This document shows, in pieces, positions 1 to 7,561 of a stretch of DNA of 10,000 nucleotides. Source of the stretch: Chrysomallon squamiferum (taxonomy: Eukaryota; Mollusca; Gastropoda; Neomphalida; Peltospiridae). Location: positions 18,821,956 to 18,831,955 of the forward strand of contig CM022671.1 in assembly GCA_012295275.1 (NCBI GenBank), written 5' to 3'. Under the pieces are notes generated by a model that saw only the letters and a program-made list of their open reading frames with translations, did no database searches and was not told where the DNA came from. The position numbers and the translations under genes were made by a program. Each line of letters opens with the position of its first letter. Position 1 is the stretch's first letter.

Positions 1-900
1 GACGAAAATGAAATATGGCTACAGCATTTCTCTTACTGCAATTTATGTATAATAAGTTGCCTGATGACATTACATAAAAACTGGAATCGAGTATAATAGT
101 ACTCTCACGACGCGTTATCTAATAAATGCATTATGCAAGCTATCGTTAGTGCGTGCATGGGATTCAAATCTGTCTCGTGAACAGTATTACTTTGCTAGCC
201 ATAATGCTATTTACATAAACCCGATTTGTTACGTACAATCGATTTGTTCACGTGAGTATATAATAGTTATGCAAATGAATTAGCAACAAAAGCTACACCG
301 AACTGTTATTTTTGAATCTTACACATATCCCCCACACGCCAACTTTTCAATCTGTAATAATAAATTTTGATATTTATAAATTCTTTGACTAATATAAAAT
401 CGCCGTGAATGATATTCATTGAAATCTGGACCTAAGCATGCTCAAATTATTTAATAAAGTTAGAACGTATTATTTTGTTGCTTTTTTGTATTTGTAACGT
501 ATTTTTCTTATTTTTCTTCTTCTTGAACAAAATGAAGTTAAGTATTTATCGTTTCGATTTATGTAATTCAACAAAGGTTGGAAATTTGAAATTTTTCGCT
601 AATCTCGATAGCAGAAATTGATTACTTTTTCCAGCGAGCAGATCTCAACAATCGCCATAAGTCGCGGATTCTCGGTTTAAGCTGTGCTATTTTTGGATCG
701 TTACTCAAGGTTAAACTGGCAACATTAATACAGAATCGGTTTAGTTAAATCCAAAAGGATCATGTTTCACTGTGAAGGATATTTCCAAAGGTAAAATCAT
801 AAATCAAATAAAAGGCACTCTTTTGAAAATGAATCAATGAAGATATATCACAGACTGTTATTTTTTTATGTGAAAGATGGAAAATACCATGTGAAATATC
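1..900. other. AT-rich unique sequence without a recognisable gene
   Basis: No frame here gives a convincing protein, and no tRNA-like cloverleaf is seen. Short CpG-bearing patches occur around 100-260 and 600-700 within otherwise AT-rich sequence. A pyrimidine-rich stretch around 500-525 precedes ordinary AT-rich sequence. The only structure that stands out is the cluster of regulatory-like words at 222-280, listed separately. Confidence 0.6.
222..280. promoter_or_regulatory. Possible regulatory cluster: E-box, POU octamer and 18-bp-spaced direct repeat
   Basis: The word CGATTTGTT occurs at 222-230 and again at 240-248, a period of 18 bp, and each copy is followed within a few bases by an ACGT core. 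The second leads into a perfect CACGTG E-box at 249-254. A perfect octamer ATGCAAAT lies at 269-276, followed at once by an ATTAG homeodomain-like core. CACGTG is the classic bHLH-ZIP site and ATGCAAAT the classic POU site. That they act together here is inference: a single octamer is not rare in AT-rich DNA. Confidence 0.2.
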
Positions 901-918
901 TATAATAATGCACTGTAT

Positions 919-972
919 CAGCGGCAACAGCAACAACAACAGCAGCAGCAGCAACAAAAACAACAACGACAG
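919..972 (+). repeat. Interrupted (CAG/CAA)n trinucleotide array
   Basis: The array is a mix of CAG and CAA with CGG, AAA and CGA interruptions. Read in phase from 919 it gives a glutamine-rich string that ends in TGA at 973-975. The upstream in-frame stop is at 892-894, and there is no ATG between them. It is therefore better described as a degenerate trinucleotide repeat than as a polyglutamine exon. It runs directly into the (AAT)n array. Confidence 0.85.
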
Positions 973-974
973 TG

Positions 975-1027
<53 letters not shown>
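975..1027 (+). repeat. (AAT)n microsatellite, about 18 units
   Basis: A pure AAT/TAA array of about 53 bp follows the CAG/CAA array directly. On its right it ends at the GCTCACTAGG sequence that contains an inverted repeat. The long tyrosine- or isoleucine-rich frames on the minus strand are only translations of this array. Confidence 0.97.
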
Positions 1028-1028
<1 letters not shown>

Positions 1029-1165
1029 CTCACTAGGCATAAGCCTAGGAAACCCATCTATTTTTTTTTCTGCCGAAGCACTGTTAGCTGGTGTACACGG
1101 GTGAAATACTTGAAAACCTAAGGTCCAAACCAAAGGTTAATACGACCCTGAATAATGTCCGACAG
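1028..1165 (-). mobile_element. Possible old retroposon fragment with (ATT)n tail, minus orientation
   Basis: On the minus strand, about 130 bp of complex sequence runs into an A-rich stretch, then the inverted repeat CTAGGC-ATAA-GCCTAG (1032-1047 on the plus strand), then an (ATT)n tail. Complex body, short conserved 3' box and simple-repeat tail are the layout expected of a SINE or LINE 3' end. From memory, cephalopod SINE tails carry a similar box just before ATT repeats, but the match is loose and I could not search it. No tRNA-like head and no target-site duplication were identified. The right limit is approximate. Confidence 0.25.
1032..1047. repeat. Short inverted repeat at microsatellite edge
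   Basis: Perfect 6-bp arms CTAGGC and GCCTAG are separated by ATAA. They lie five bases from the end of the (AAT)n array and may form a small hairpin. Confidence 0.6.
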
Positions 1166-1754
1166 ACAAACGGGAGTGGGCGAACTACATGATTTACTTA
1201 ACATCGATTTATGAAAGATGATATATATAGAGTATATAATTATATATTAGCTGTATTTAGAAGTTTGTAAGTTAGTAATACAAATCGAGTAAAGTGATTT
1301 ATATATTTAACTTACATAGAAACGGGGCATTAATTATTTCTTTTTAAGAAATTAAAATGTTTAAAGTATTTATAGTTTTTAAAGTATCTGCAAGATATTC
1401 TTTCTGTTCATTTTTACTAATCAGATCGATTATTTTATTTATTTGTTTGTTTGTTTGTGTGATAATTTATTTATTACAATTCGAAAGAGAAACGAAATTA
1501 CTGATCTAGAAATAAAGTTAAAAGGGTGTCCAGAAATTTACAAGATTGAAGATATCCAATATTACTTGAAATAATTTGATACTGTTTATTTCATTACTGA
1601 TTTATGTGTCTGTCTCACACAATTTACTTTATATGTTGATGTTGATCTTGTTCTTTCAAAGAGAGAGAGAGAAAAAAAAAAAAGGAGAACAAATTAATTA
1701 ATTAATAGTAAAAAAATAAATTAACATAAAATATATAAATAAAATAAAACTCCA
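1150..1754. other. AT-rich stretch with small simple repeats, no gene seen
   Basis: This stretch holds a 14-bp palindrome TATATAATTATATA at 1233-1246 and a 9-bp inverted repeat (TGTAAGTTA 1266-1274, TAACTTACA 1308-1316). It also holds (GTTT)n at about 1442-1458, (GA)6 at 1661-1672 running into a poly-A run to 1683, and (TTAA)n at about 1692-1707. No open frame of interest is present on either strand. Confidence 0.6.
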
Positions 1755-2100
1755 CTCGCACGTTCGAAGCTTGTTTATGTAATATTTCCCGAGCCTTTTT
1801 CAAACGCTTCTTTAATCTCTAACATTAGTTACGACCCTGGAAAAACAGACACCGCTTTGAATGCGTGCATGGGCCATTAATCGTGTATCATTTCTGACCT
1901 TCTCGGTTTAAAACGACGACCCTAACGATAAACATTCATTCATTAGCGTTTGGCAAATGATTGCGTCGCCTCAAGTTGACTGAGAACAATAACGAAGTAC
2001 AGCCTGACTCGGGTGTTTGGTACGCTAAAGTGTTTGAAACCTGTAGAGTTCTCGCACGTAGGCTGTTGTGTGACTGAACGGTAGAATTCTAATGAAACAC
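1755..2100. promoter_or_regulatory. Complex, CpG-bearing island: candidate conserved non-coding element
   Basis: Unlike its surroundings this block is free of simple repeats and carries many CpG dinucleotides, especially at 1830-2060. It contains ACGACCCT at 1831-1838 and 1916-1923 (a further copy lies upstream at 1142-1149). Homeodomain-like TAATC cores lie at 1813-1817 and 1878-1882, and TGACCT, a nuclear-receptor half-site word, at about 1896-1901. Stops break all plus frames, so a coding explanation is unlikely. Enhancer or other conserved element is inference from composition and motif content only. Confidence 0.25.
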
Positions 2101-2113
2101 GAACAGCAGTTTC

Positions 2114-2150
2114 AAAAAGAAAAAGAAAAAAAAAAAAAAAAAAAAAGAGA
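2114..2150 (+). repeat. Poly-A run with G interruptions
   Basis: An A-rich run with scattered G, including about 20 uninterrupted A, is followed by a short TA repeat. There is no clear retroposon body to its left. Confidence 0.9.
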
Positions 2151-2277
2151 AAATATATATCGGGAAGAAAAATAATTACTTATTGATTTGTGAAATATAC
2201 GACCAGAATCTTGACAAATATTGACAACACGTCTCTGTAAAAGCGTAGTCAGAAATAACATGTTTCGATTTCATGTT

Positions 2278-2299
2278 AAAAAAAAAAAAAATAAAAAAA
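2278..2299 (+). repeat. Poly-A run
   Basis: A run of A, broken once by T, immediately left of an AT-rich stretch. No gene is associated with it. Confidence 0.9.
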
Positions 2300-2392
2300 T
2301 TAATGATGGTTAAATGAAACTAACGAAGAAGACAAATTTAATTAACAGTAAAAGAAAACCCTCACAAACACAAAAAGAAAACTCCAGTATCT

Positions 2393-2446
2393 ATAATAAT
2401 AATAATAATAATAATCATCATCATCATTATCATCAACATCAACTCC
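2393..2446 (+). repeat. Compound (AAT)n-(CAT)n microsatellite
   Basis: About seven AAT units pass in phase into CAT units with ATTATC and AAC variants. The 105-codon frame that spans this array, starting at the ATG at 2314, is dominated by Asn and His from the repeat and Phe from a poly-T run. I do not regard it as a gene. Confidence 0.93.
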
Positions 2447-2553
2447 ATGATGATGACGCCAAAAATATTAACAGTAACAATGACAATGAAATTATGAACA
2501 TAATGTTCACAATTATTAATAAACAAAAAATTCAGTGTTTTTTGTTGTTGTTT

Positions 2554-2592
2554 GGGGGGGGATTGTGTTGTTTTTTTTTTTTTTTTTTTTTT
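2554..2592 (+). repeat. G8 run and T22 run
   Basis: Eight G residues at 2554-2561 are followed, after a short GT-rich spacer, by 22 T residues at 2571-2592. Homopolymers of this length are prone to sequencing and assembly length errors. Confidence 0.9.
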
Positions 2593-2599
2593 GGTTTTT

Positions 2600-3700
2600 G
2601 TTTAACCAAAAATTCATTTCCACAGATCTAAACAACAAAAATATTTATTTTATCACATCTTCAGAACGACGAAAATATTCAGTTACAGAGTTTGAAAAAA
2701 AAAAAAAATTCAATTACCCATATCTAAACAGCAATAAAAACTATTCAGTTTATATTCAGATCATAAAACTTACAGAAATATTAATTTTCCACGTATCAAA
2801 AGAACACAAATGTGTCAGTATATTATGATATAAAGTAGAAGAGCAATAAAATACTTAGATCAAAAGAAAAACAAAACTGTTAATTGTACACGGATTCAAT
2901 GAAGGACATAGCTATATGAAATTTATATGTATTTATATAAGAAAAAAAAATATCGTAGAAAGCAATATTGAGACTTGAAGAACGTTATTAACGTTTGTTG
3001 ACCTGTTGTTGTTATTAAGATTTATTGAACCATTTTATCAAGTACATTTCGCAGACAAGGTTTCCAAATCGCGGAATATTTTATCAGATGCATTAAGAAA
3101 ATAGAAACGTCTAATCCTTTTGAGCCGAATGTCTTTTGGAGTTTTAAAATGCTTTGTTGAAATTAAGTGCTAATGGATTCCTACGCCACTACTGTTTGAC
3201 AATAATACATTATGTACTGACTGTACAAACTAAATCACAAAAACGCAAATACACGCCAGTATCTGTCTTTTAAGCATTACTTGTTAAAATAAAATTAGAA
3301 CTGTTTGTTGTTATTACAAAAGGTTATTAACTATTAGAAAATCTGAAAAAGAGTTGCCAAAGCTGGAGAAAAAGGAAGTTTCATTATGGAGAAGTGCAGC
3401 AAGCAATAATAAATCTGTCTAAGGACAATTTTAAATTATGCTGTGATGCATTCAAACGAAGATAATGTATTGCAGAATATATTAAATTCAACATACATTT
3501 TTTAAATTTGTTATTATTTTTTTTTTTTTTCGAAGATGCCTTTAATGGCGTCCTTGGACATAATGTTAAGGTGCTGTTTGTAAACAGGCTAAAATGTAAA
3601 TGTTTATAATTGATGCGAAAATTTTAGTTCTGTCTATATACAGATAATTCTGAAATTCTTTAGATCAGAGTGCATAACCAGTAAAATACGAAATACCATT
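2600..3700. other. AT-rich stretch with no convincing gene
   Basis: This stretch contains A14 at 2695-2708 and T14 at 3517-3530. Two overlapping frames around 3331-3465 stay open, for example a 44-codon frame bounded by stops at 3328-3330 and 3463-3465, with no ATG. They resemble no family I know and are short enough to be chance. No tRNA or other RNA gene is recognisable. Confidence 0.55.
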
Positions 3701-3996
3701 TAGTTCAGACACGTACCCTGGAGTTGCCCGGACATAAAAAAAAATATCGCTGTTGGCGGCGAAGTAACTCCTGGTGTTAAATGGACCCACCCTTGTTGCG
3801 GATCATAAGCTTCTTAAAGAACACTTATTCGCAGTTGATTTCACACAATGCTGATCCGATTTTTAATAGTGTTTGGTTAAATCTTCACGCACAACTGGTT
3901 TCTCCTTTGATTCTGTTCGAGAGTTAATCTAATATTCGCGATAATGTACATCACTGGCAACCACGTGTTAGAAACAGGTGGCATGATATACAGTTT
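3701..3996. other. Small patch of complex sequence, function unknown
   Basis: Around 3710-3800 the sequence becomes less AT-rich, with several CpG dinucleotides and words such as GTTGGCGGCG. It is unique within the window and holds no convincing open frame. It may be the edge of an old repeat or a small regulatory element, and I cannot tell which. The CACGTG E-box at 3962-3967 lies just before the CA/TA microsatellite. Confidence 0.4.
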
Positions 3997-4085
3997 TATA
4001 TATATATACACACACAAACACACATACATGCACATACACACTCACATATGCACACATACACACATTCACACACATATATATATAT
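3997..4085 (+). repeat. Degenerate (CA)n/(TA)n/(TACA)n microsatellite
   Basis: TA units open the array, followed by CA, CATA and CACATG variants, and TA units close it. The Thr/His/Ile-rich frame through here, with ATG at 3944, is translated repeat. Confidence 0.93.
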
Positions 4086-4123
4086 CAGTGTCTGTAACTA
4101 TGCATATCACTCTGTGTCATTAT

Positions 4124-4182
4124 CTACCTACCTACCTACCTACCTACAAACGTACATACATACATACATACGTACGTACATG
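4124..4182 (+). repeat. (CTAC)n then (TACA)n tetranucleotide arrays
   Basis: About six CTAC units to 4147 are followed by TACA and TACG units from about 4152 to 4182. The array stops ten bases before the first copy of the dispersed repeat. Confidence 0.93.
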
Positions 4183-4191
4183 TAACCTCAA

Positions 4192-4315
4192 CAAAATTCA
4201 AATAAACAGAAAAACAGTTTATAGCACATTGTCATTCTTTGTAGCCATATATTCAGGTTTAAAAAACAAACAAAACATTTGATCATTTAGGTCAAGTAAA
4301 GTTTCGCTCAAACAG
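4192..4315 (+). mobile_element. Dispersed repeat, copy 1 (~124 bp)
   Basis: This segment recurs at 8830-8952 in the same orientation. By eye the copies differ at four substitutions and one single-base gap, so identity is about 96 percent. Similarity begins abruptly at CAAAATTC and ends after GCTCAAAYAG. No terminal inverted repeat, target-site duplication, poly-A tail or tRNA-like box is visible. Neither strand has a meaningful frame. Tetranucleotide microsatellites lie on both sides, unlike copy 2. It is most simply a non-autonomous mobile element or a fragment of a larger one; a local duplication is the alternative. Confidence 0.6.
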
Positions 4316-4319
4316 AAAA

Positions 4320-4615
4320 ATATATACATACATACATAAAGATATACAGACATAAATACAGATACACAAACATACATATGTACATACAAGATAAACATGA
4401 TATAAATCCTACCACACATAAACATACATACACATGTAACGTATATAGAAAAATAGATAGGCAAACAGATAGACAGACAGACAAACAGACAATTAGAATA
4501 ACTGACACGTAGTCAGGTAGGCAGACAGACAAACATGTGAAGAGAGATACAGAAAGATAGAGAGATACAAAGATCGAAAGATAACTAGACAGCCTATCAG
4601 ATAGATAGATATCGT
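4320..4615 (+). repeat. Tetranucleotide mosaic: TACA/CATA, CAGA and GATA
   Basis: The left part to about 4440 is built of TACA, CATA and ATACAGA units. The middle (about 4450-4530) is CAGA/CAAA, and the right part is AGATA/GATA. Purine content rises from left to right. The cysteine- and valine-rich minus-strand frames here come from the repeat. Confidence 0.9.
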
Positions 4616-4819
4616 CAGTAATCGTACATATATAAGACTACCCTCAGAATTTTACAAACACATCATTCATATTACCATACACTAATATACAGAGCAATCT
4701 GTCAATGATCTTTACAATTAATTTTTCTTACCATAAGCTTCGTAAAATTTGTTTGGCTGCAGCAAACTTTGTATTATGATTCCATATAATTATTTTGCTT
4801 TTAAAAGTGACAGTTTTAA

Positions 4820-4823
<4 letters not shown>
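4616..4823. other. AT-rich spacer, nothing recognised
   Basis: No gene, RNA or repeat of note was seen between the tetranucleotide mosaic and the next AAT array. Confidence 0.5.

Positions 4824-4865
<42 letters not shown>
4824..4865 (+). repeat. (AAT)n microsatellite, about 14 units
   Basis: A pure array in plus orientation. About 40 bases further on lie two runs of five G (4909-4913 and 4919-4923). Confidence 0.97.
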
Positions 4866-4866
<1 letters not shown>

Positions 4867-5685
4867 GAGTTAAATGCAGATCAGAGTGTCGAAGTTTTGT
4901 TTAAATGTGGGGGTTGTTGGGGGTATTTTTTAAATCTCTTTTTGTTAAGGCGTTAATAAAAACAGAAGACGTTTTATTTTTATTTATAAAATAGGTACAA
5001 AAGTTATAAATGATTGGAGAGAAACAAATGTTCAAAAATAATTAAATATATAATAATAATATTGAGATTAAAAAGTTACAAATAAATAAATTAAGCAAAC
5101 TAATAATAATAATCATTATAATAATAACAACGTATGTATGTATATATATGAGTGTGTGTATATACGTATGTACATTTGTATTTCATTTCTGTATAAATAT
5201 TATATTATGTACCTTGTGCTTTTTAATATCTATTATAATATTACAACGCTATTTATTTCTTAACGTAGTTTTCACATGTAATTAATCATACCAGCTATTT
5301 AAAAAGTTTAATGTTCTTATTACAAAAATGAATAGTATAATTACGGTTATAAATCTATGAAATCATGAACCTAATTCATAAAATATTTAAAATGTCGACA
5401 TTTCGGATTTTTAATTTTGTTTTAATTTTAATTTTTTTTTTTTTTTTTTTTTTTTTAATGACATATAAAAATTTAAAAAATAAAAAATAAATAAAATAAA
5501 ATAATTTCTTGCTTAACACGACCTTACCTCACTGAATGGAGATTTGTTTCACAATATCTCGCTGAAGCCTTAAGCATGTACTGCTTCACGCTGTTAAAAT
5601 GTTCTGAATGTAGCAAGCAATTAGTCATTAAAAAGAAGAAGAAATAATAATTTAAAAAAAACACACAATATATATATCCCCACAG
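4866..5685. other. AT-rich stretch with short simple repeats
   Basis: It holds AAT units at about 5101-5127, a GTAT/TA/GT mix at about 5131-5170, T25 at about 5432-5456 and AAATA-type units at about 5475-5502. The remainder is AT-rich sequence with stops in all frames and no recognised gene. Confidence 0.6.
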
Positions 5686-5845
5686 TCTTCAGAACGTGAC
5701 GGCTCGCGAGTTATCGTCTGCAAAACTTGTGACAGCAGACGACGTATGAGCAGCGGGCGTGAAAACTCGTGTCTCGCGTGAAACGTGTGGGTTAGTCGTC
5801 GTAGACAAAATGTCATTAGGCAGTTATCAGTCTAATTAGAACTGT
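5686..5845. promoter_or_regulatory. CpG-dense island with homeodomain- and GATA-like sites
   Basis: By hand count, 5701-5800 is 55 percent G+C and contains 13 CpG (counting the one that closes at 5801), far above the rest of the window. It includes the palindrome CTCGCGAG (5703-5710) and TCTCGCG (5772-5778). Just downstream lie TTATC (5824-5828, GATA-type on the minus strand) and a perfect 10-bp palindrome TCTAATTAGA (5831-5840) with the TAATTA homeodomain core. Several frames stay open on both strands, as expected of GC-rich DNA, and none is recognised. A strong acceptor-like CCCCACAG ends at 5685, so a terminal exon (frame open to the TGA at 5779-5781) cannot be excluded. A promoter or enhancer is the simpler reading. 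Confidence 0.3.
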
Positions 5846-5902
5846 CAGTGTATTTGTGTCACTGTGCTTCTACCTTTTACGTACGTGTTTCAGCTCGAGA
5901 AG

Positions 5903-5922
5903 GACACTCTTTGACACTCTTT
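5903..5922 (+). repeat. Perfect 10-bp tandem duplication
   Basis: GACACTCTTT occurs twice back to back, just after a pyrimidine-rich stretch ending in GTTTCAG (about 5886-5892) that resembles a splice acceptor. The duplicated word is not seen elsewhere in the window. Confidence 0.7.
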
Positions 5923-6173
5923 TCTGCACTAACAGTTCTTCTGCAATTGGAAGTTTATTCATGGTTTCCCAACCTAACAAAATTCAGTATTAAAAATCGG
6001 TTGATGTGTCATTAAATATTTGTTAGTTCATAAATTTATTGCATTATATGTATCTCGTCAGCTTGAAGTAAATTTATAATCCTTGCAACTTAAAATCGAT
6101 ACCTGTATTTTATGTTTTTCTACTGCGCTATTTTATAGACCATTTAAAGAATCGTGGTCCGCAGATAATGAAA

Positions 6174-6194
6174 ATTTATTTATTTATTTATTTT
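6174..6194 (+). repeat. (TTTA)n microsatellite
   Basis: About five TTTA units pass into a short T run. Confidence 0.9.
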
Positions 6195-6233
6195 TGTTGT
6201 TTTTAAAATGTCTAATTAATAATCATTTTTAGT

Positions 6234-6308
6234 CATTATTATTTTCATCAATATCAGCATTATTACTCATGTTATAATTATTATTATCATTATTACTATT
6301 ACTATTAA

Positions 6309-6371
<63 letters not shown>

Positions 6372-6385
6372 TGCTGTTGTTGTTG
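6234..6385 (+). repeat. (ATT)n array with degenerate flanks
   Basis: A pure (ATT)20 core at 6310-6370 is flanked on the left by degenerate ATT, ATC and ACT units from about 6234. On the right it is followed by CTG, TTG and TCG units to about 6388. The 77-codon asparagine-rich minus-strand frame is this array read in phase. Confidence 0.95.
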
Positions 6386-6444
6386 TCGTTAAATAATTGT
6401 TCCATAATTTTTTTTATCTTTATAAACTCATTAATCAACGATAG

Positions 6445-6540
6445 CAACAACAACAACAACAAAATCGTACCAAAAAAAAATCAACAAAACCTCCTAGATT
6501 AGAATGAAAAATAAATAAATAAATAAATAAATAAATAAAA
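6445..6540 (+). repeat. (AAC)n, poly-A and (AAAT)n cluster
   Basis: (AAC)n lies at about 6445-6461, A9 at 6472-6480 and AAAT units at about 6509-6540. Confidence 0.9.
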
Positions 6541-6689
6541 ATAAAAACTATCTAAAATTATGGAAAAAAAATACAACAGAACCTCTTTAATAAAAATGAA
6601 GAAAAAAAAACCGATAAGACTAAATTTTATATACTTACATACTAGATCAGCCGAAAATAATTACTTGTTGGCAGTTGCCCAATAATATC

Positions 6690-7230
6690 ACGTTATTGTT
6701 CTTCCCAGACGACGTTCTCTCAGTTGTAACTTCCACACCGTAATAAACTGTAGCATTTTTCAAAACCATACAGTCGTGTTTTCAGAACATATCCTCCAAG
6801 CCTTTTTCTTTCTTGTAAATAATATCACGTGATGGGTGGATAGTACCCCGAACTGTAGAGTCTTCTCAGATATAAAATATCTCCGTGGTAACACGACTAT
6901 GTATAATGAATATTACTTCTTTGGTCGTCGCTTCGATCCACGGAGTGTGATTGGCCAAGTTTGGATTTACTCGCTTTTTGTCGAGGAACGCCGCGTTTAT
7001 GTGGCTTGATCAACAAGTCTGGCGACGCACGGCATAGACCTGGAAATAGATCGGCCTACATTTTTCTGAATAGCCCTAAAGAAAGAAATGAATAATGGCC
7101 GTATCTTTATCAGAAACAGTTTGTTCTTTAACGACGAACTTCATTATTAATCTGTCGTTGCCAGCAGAGCGGTAATCTCAGTAACGCTGCGGATTAGGAA
7201 GGTTCTGGTGGGGGGCGCATGTATGTACGT
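6690..7230. promoter_or_regulatory. Complex CpG-rich island: candidate regulatory element or exon
   Basis: There are no simple repeats here and CpG is frequent, about 13 between 6921 and 7052 by hand count. The palindrome TTGGCCAA lies at 6951-6958 and overlaps a CCAAT box on the minus strand. A GATA-type TTATC lies at 7107-7111. Three K50-homeodomain-like words fall within 49 bp: TAATCT at 7148-7153, TAATCT at 7173-7178 and GGATTA at 7191-7196. Two overlapping plus frames stay open, which argues against reading either as coding on openness alone. The motif families are established knowledge; enhancer function is inference. Confidence 0.3.
6899..7009 (+). other. Unrecognised small open frame, 36 codons from ATG
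   Basis: The frame is open from 6833, just after a TGA at 6830-6832, and ends with TGA at 7007-7009. The first ATG is at 6899. The peptide is rich in aromatic and basic residues (it includes FFGRRFDPRS and VEERRVYVA), with no low complexity. I do not recognise a family. A second plus frame over the same bases is also open, so chance in a GC-richer island is a fair explanation. No upstream Kozak-like context or neighbouring gene supports it. Confidence 0.12.
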
Positions 7231-7236
7231 GGTGCA

Positions 7237-7261
7237 TGTGTGTGCGTGTGTGTGTGTGTGT
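7237..7261 (+). repeat. (GT)n microsatellite
   Basis: GT units with one GC variant, ending in a short T run. It sits at the right edge of the CpG-rich island. Confidence 0.93.
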
Positions 7262-7303
7262 TTTGTCCTTCACAGTCACCATGAGTGATCTTTGCTGCAG
7301 ATG

Positions 7304-7351
7304 GTAATAATGATAATAATAACAACAACAACAACAACAATAATAATTATA
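7304..7351 (+). repeat. Compound (AAT)n-(AAC)n-(AAT)n microsatellite
   Basis: AAT units with a GAT variant pass in phase into about six AAC units and back to AAT, then to AATT. Confidence 0.92.
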
Positions 7352-7380
7352 ATTATAAAAAAATTAGTATTATTATATAG

Positions 7381-7561
7381 ACACTAGTAAAAGTAACAGA
7401 GATAGAGAGGCAGCAGTGCGGTAGGAAGAAAAGGAGATATTGTTACAGCACTAGTGGTTCTAACAGCAGTAGTGCCAGTAACAGCAATGGTAGTAGTAGT
7501 GGTTGTAGTACTAGTAGTAATAATAATATCAGTACTGTCAGTTCCAAGAACTCTTCAAAGG
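7381..7561 (+). other. Candidate Ser/Asn-rich internal exon
   Basis: The frame is open from the TAG at 7378-7380 to the TAA at 7567-7569. A strong splice-donor sequence GTGAGTA starts at 7562, so the exon would end in phase 1 after 60 full codons. A U-rich acceptor-like TTATTATATAG ends at 7380. The peptide opens with a basic patch (RQQCGRKKRRY) that resembles a nuclear-localisation signal. Residues 23-60 contain 19 Ser and 7 Asn. Four Ser codons are TCN rather than AGY, which a decaying AGT/AGC array alone would not readily produce. There is no ATG and no recognised domain. The alternative is an old trinucleotide repeat that is open by construction. Confidence 0.22.

Noticed and set aside
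140-175. GATTCAAATC resembling a tRNA B box, perhaps a SINE head
   Set aside because: No matching A box at the right spacing and no fold into a tRNA-like shape.
919-975. Polyglutamine-like frame in the CAG/CAA array
   Set aside because: It is bounded by stops at 892 and 973, has no ATG, and has no splice-site support that I could see. It is best read as a microsatellite.
150-1911. Two shared 12-mers (at 150 and 1862, and at 669 and 1900) in the same order
   Set aside because: The spacing differs greatly and a few 12-mer matches are expected by chance in 10 kb.
2314-2828. Two frames of 105 and 97 codons
   Set aside because: Their content is Asn/His from AAT/CAT repeats, Phe from T22 and Lys from A14. 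No domain is present.
3331-3465. 44-codon frame bounded by stops, partly overlapping another open frame
   Set aside because: It has no ATG, no recognised similarity and no clear splice sites, and its length is within chance expectation.
6229-6462. Asn-rich 77-codon minus-strand frame
   Set aside because: It is the (ATT)n array translated; its edges coincide with the degenerate repeat.
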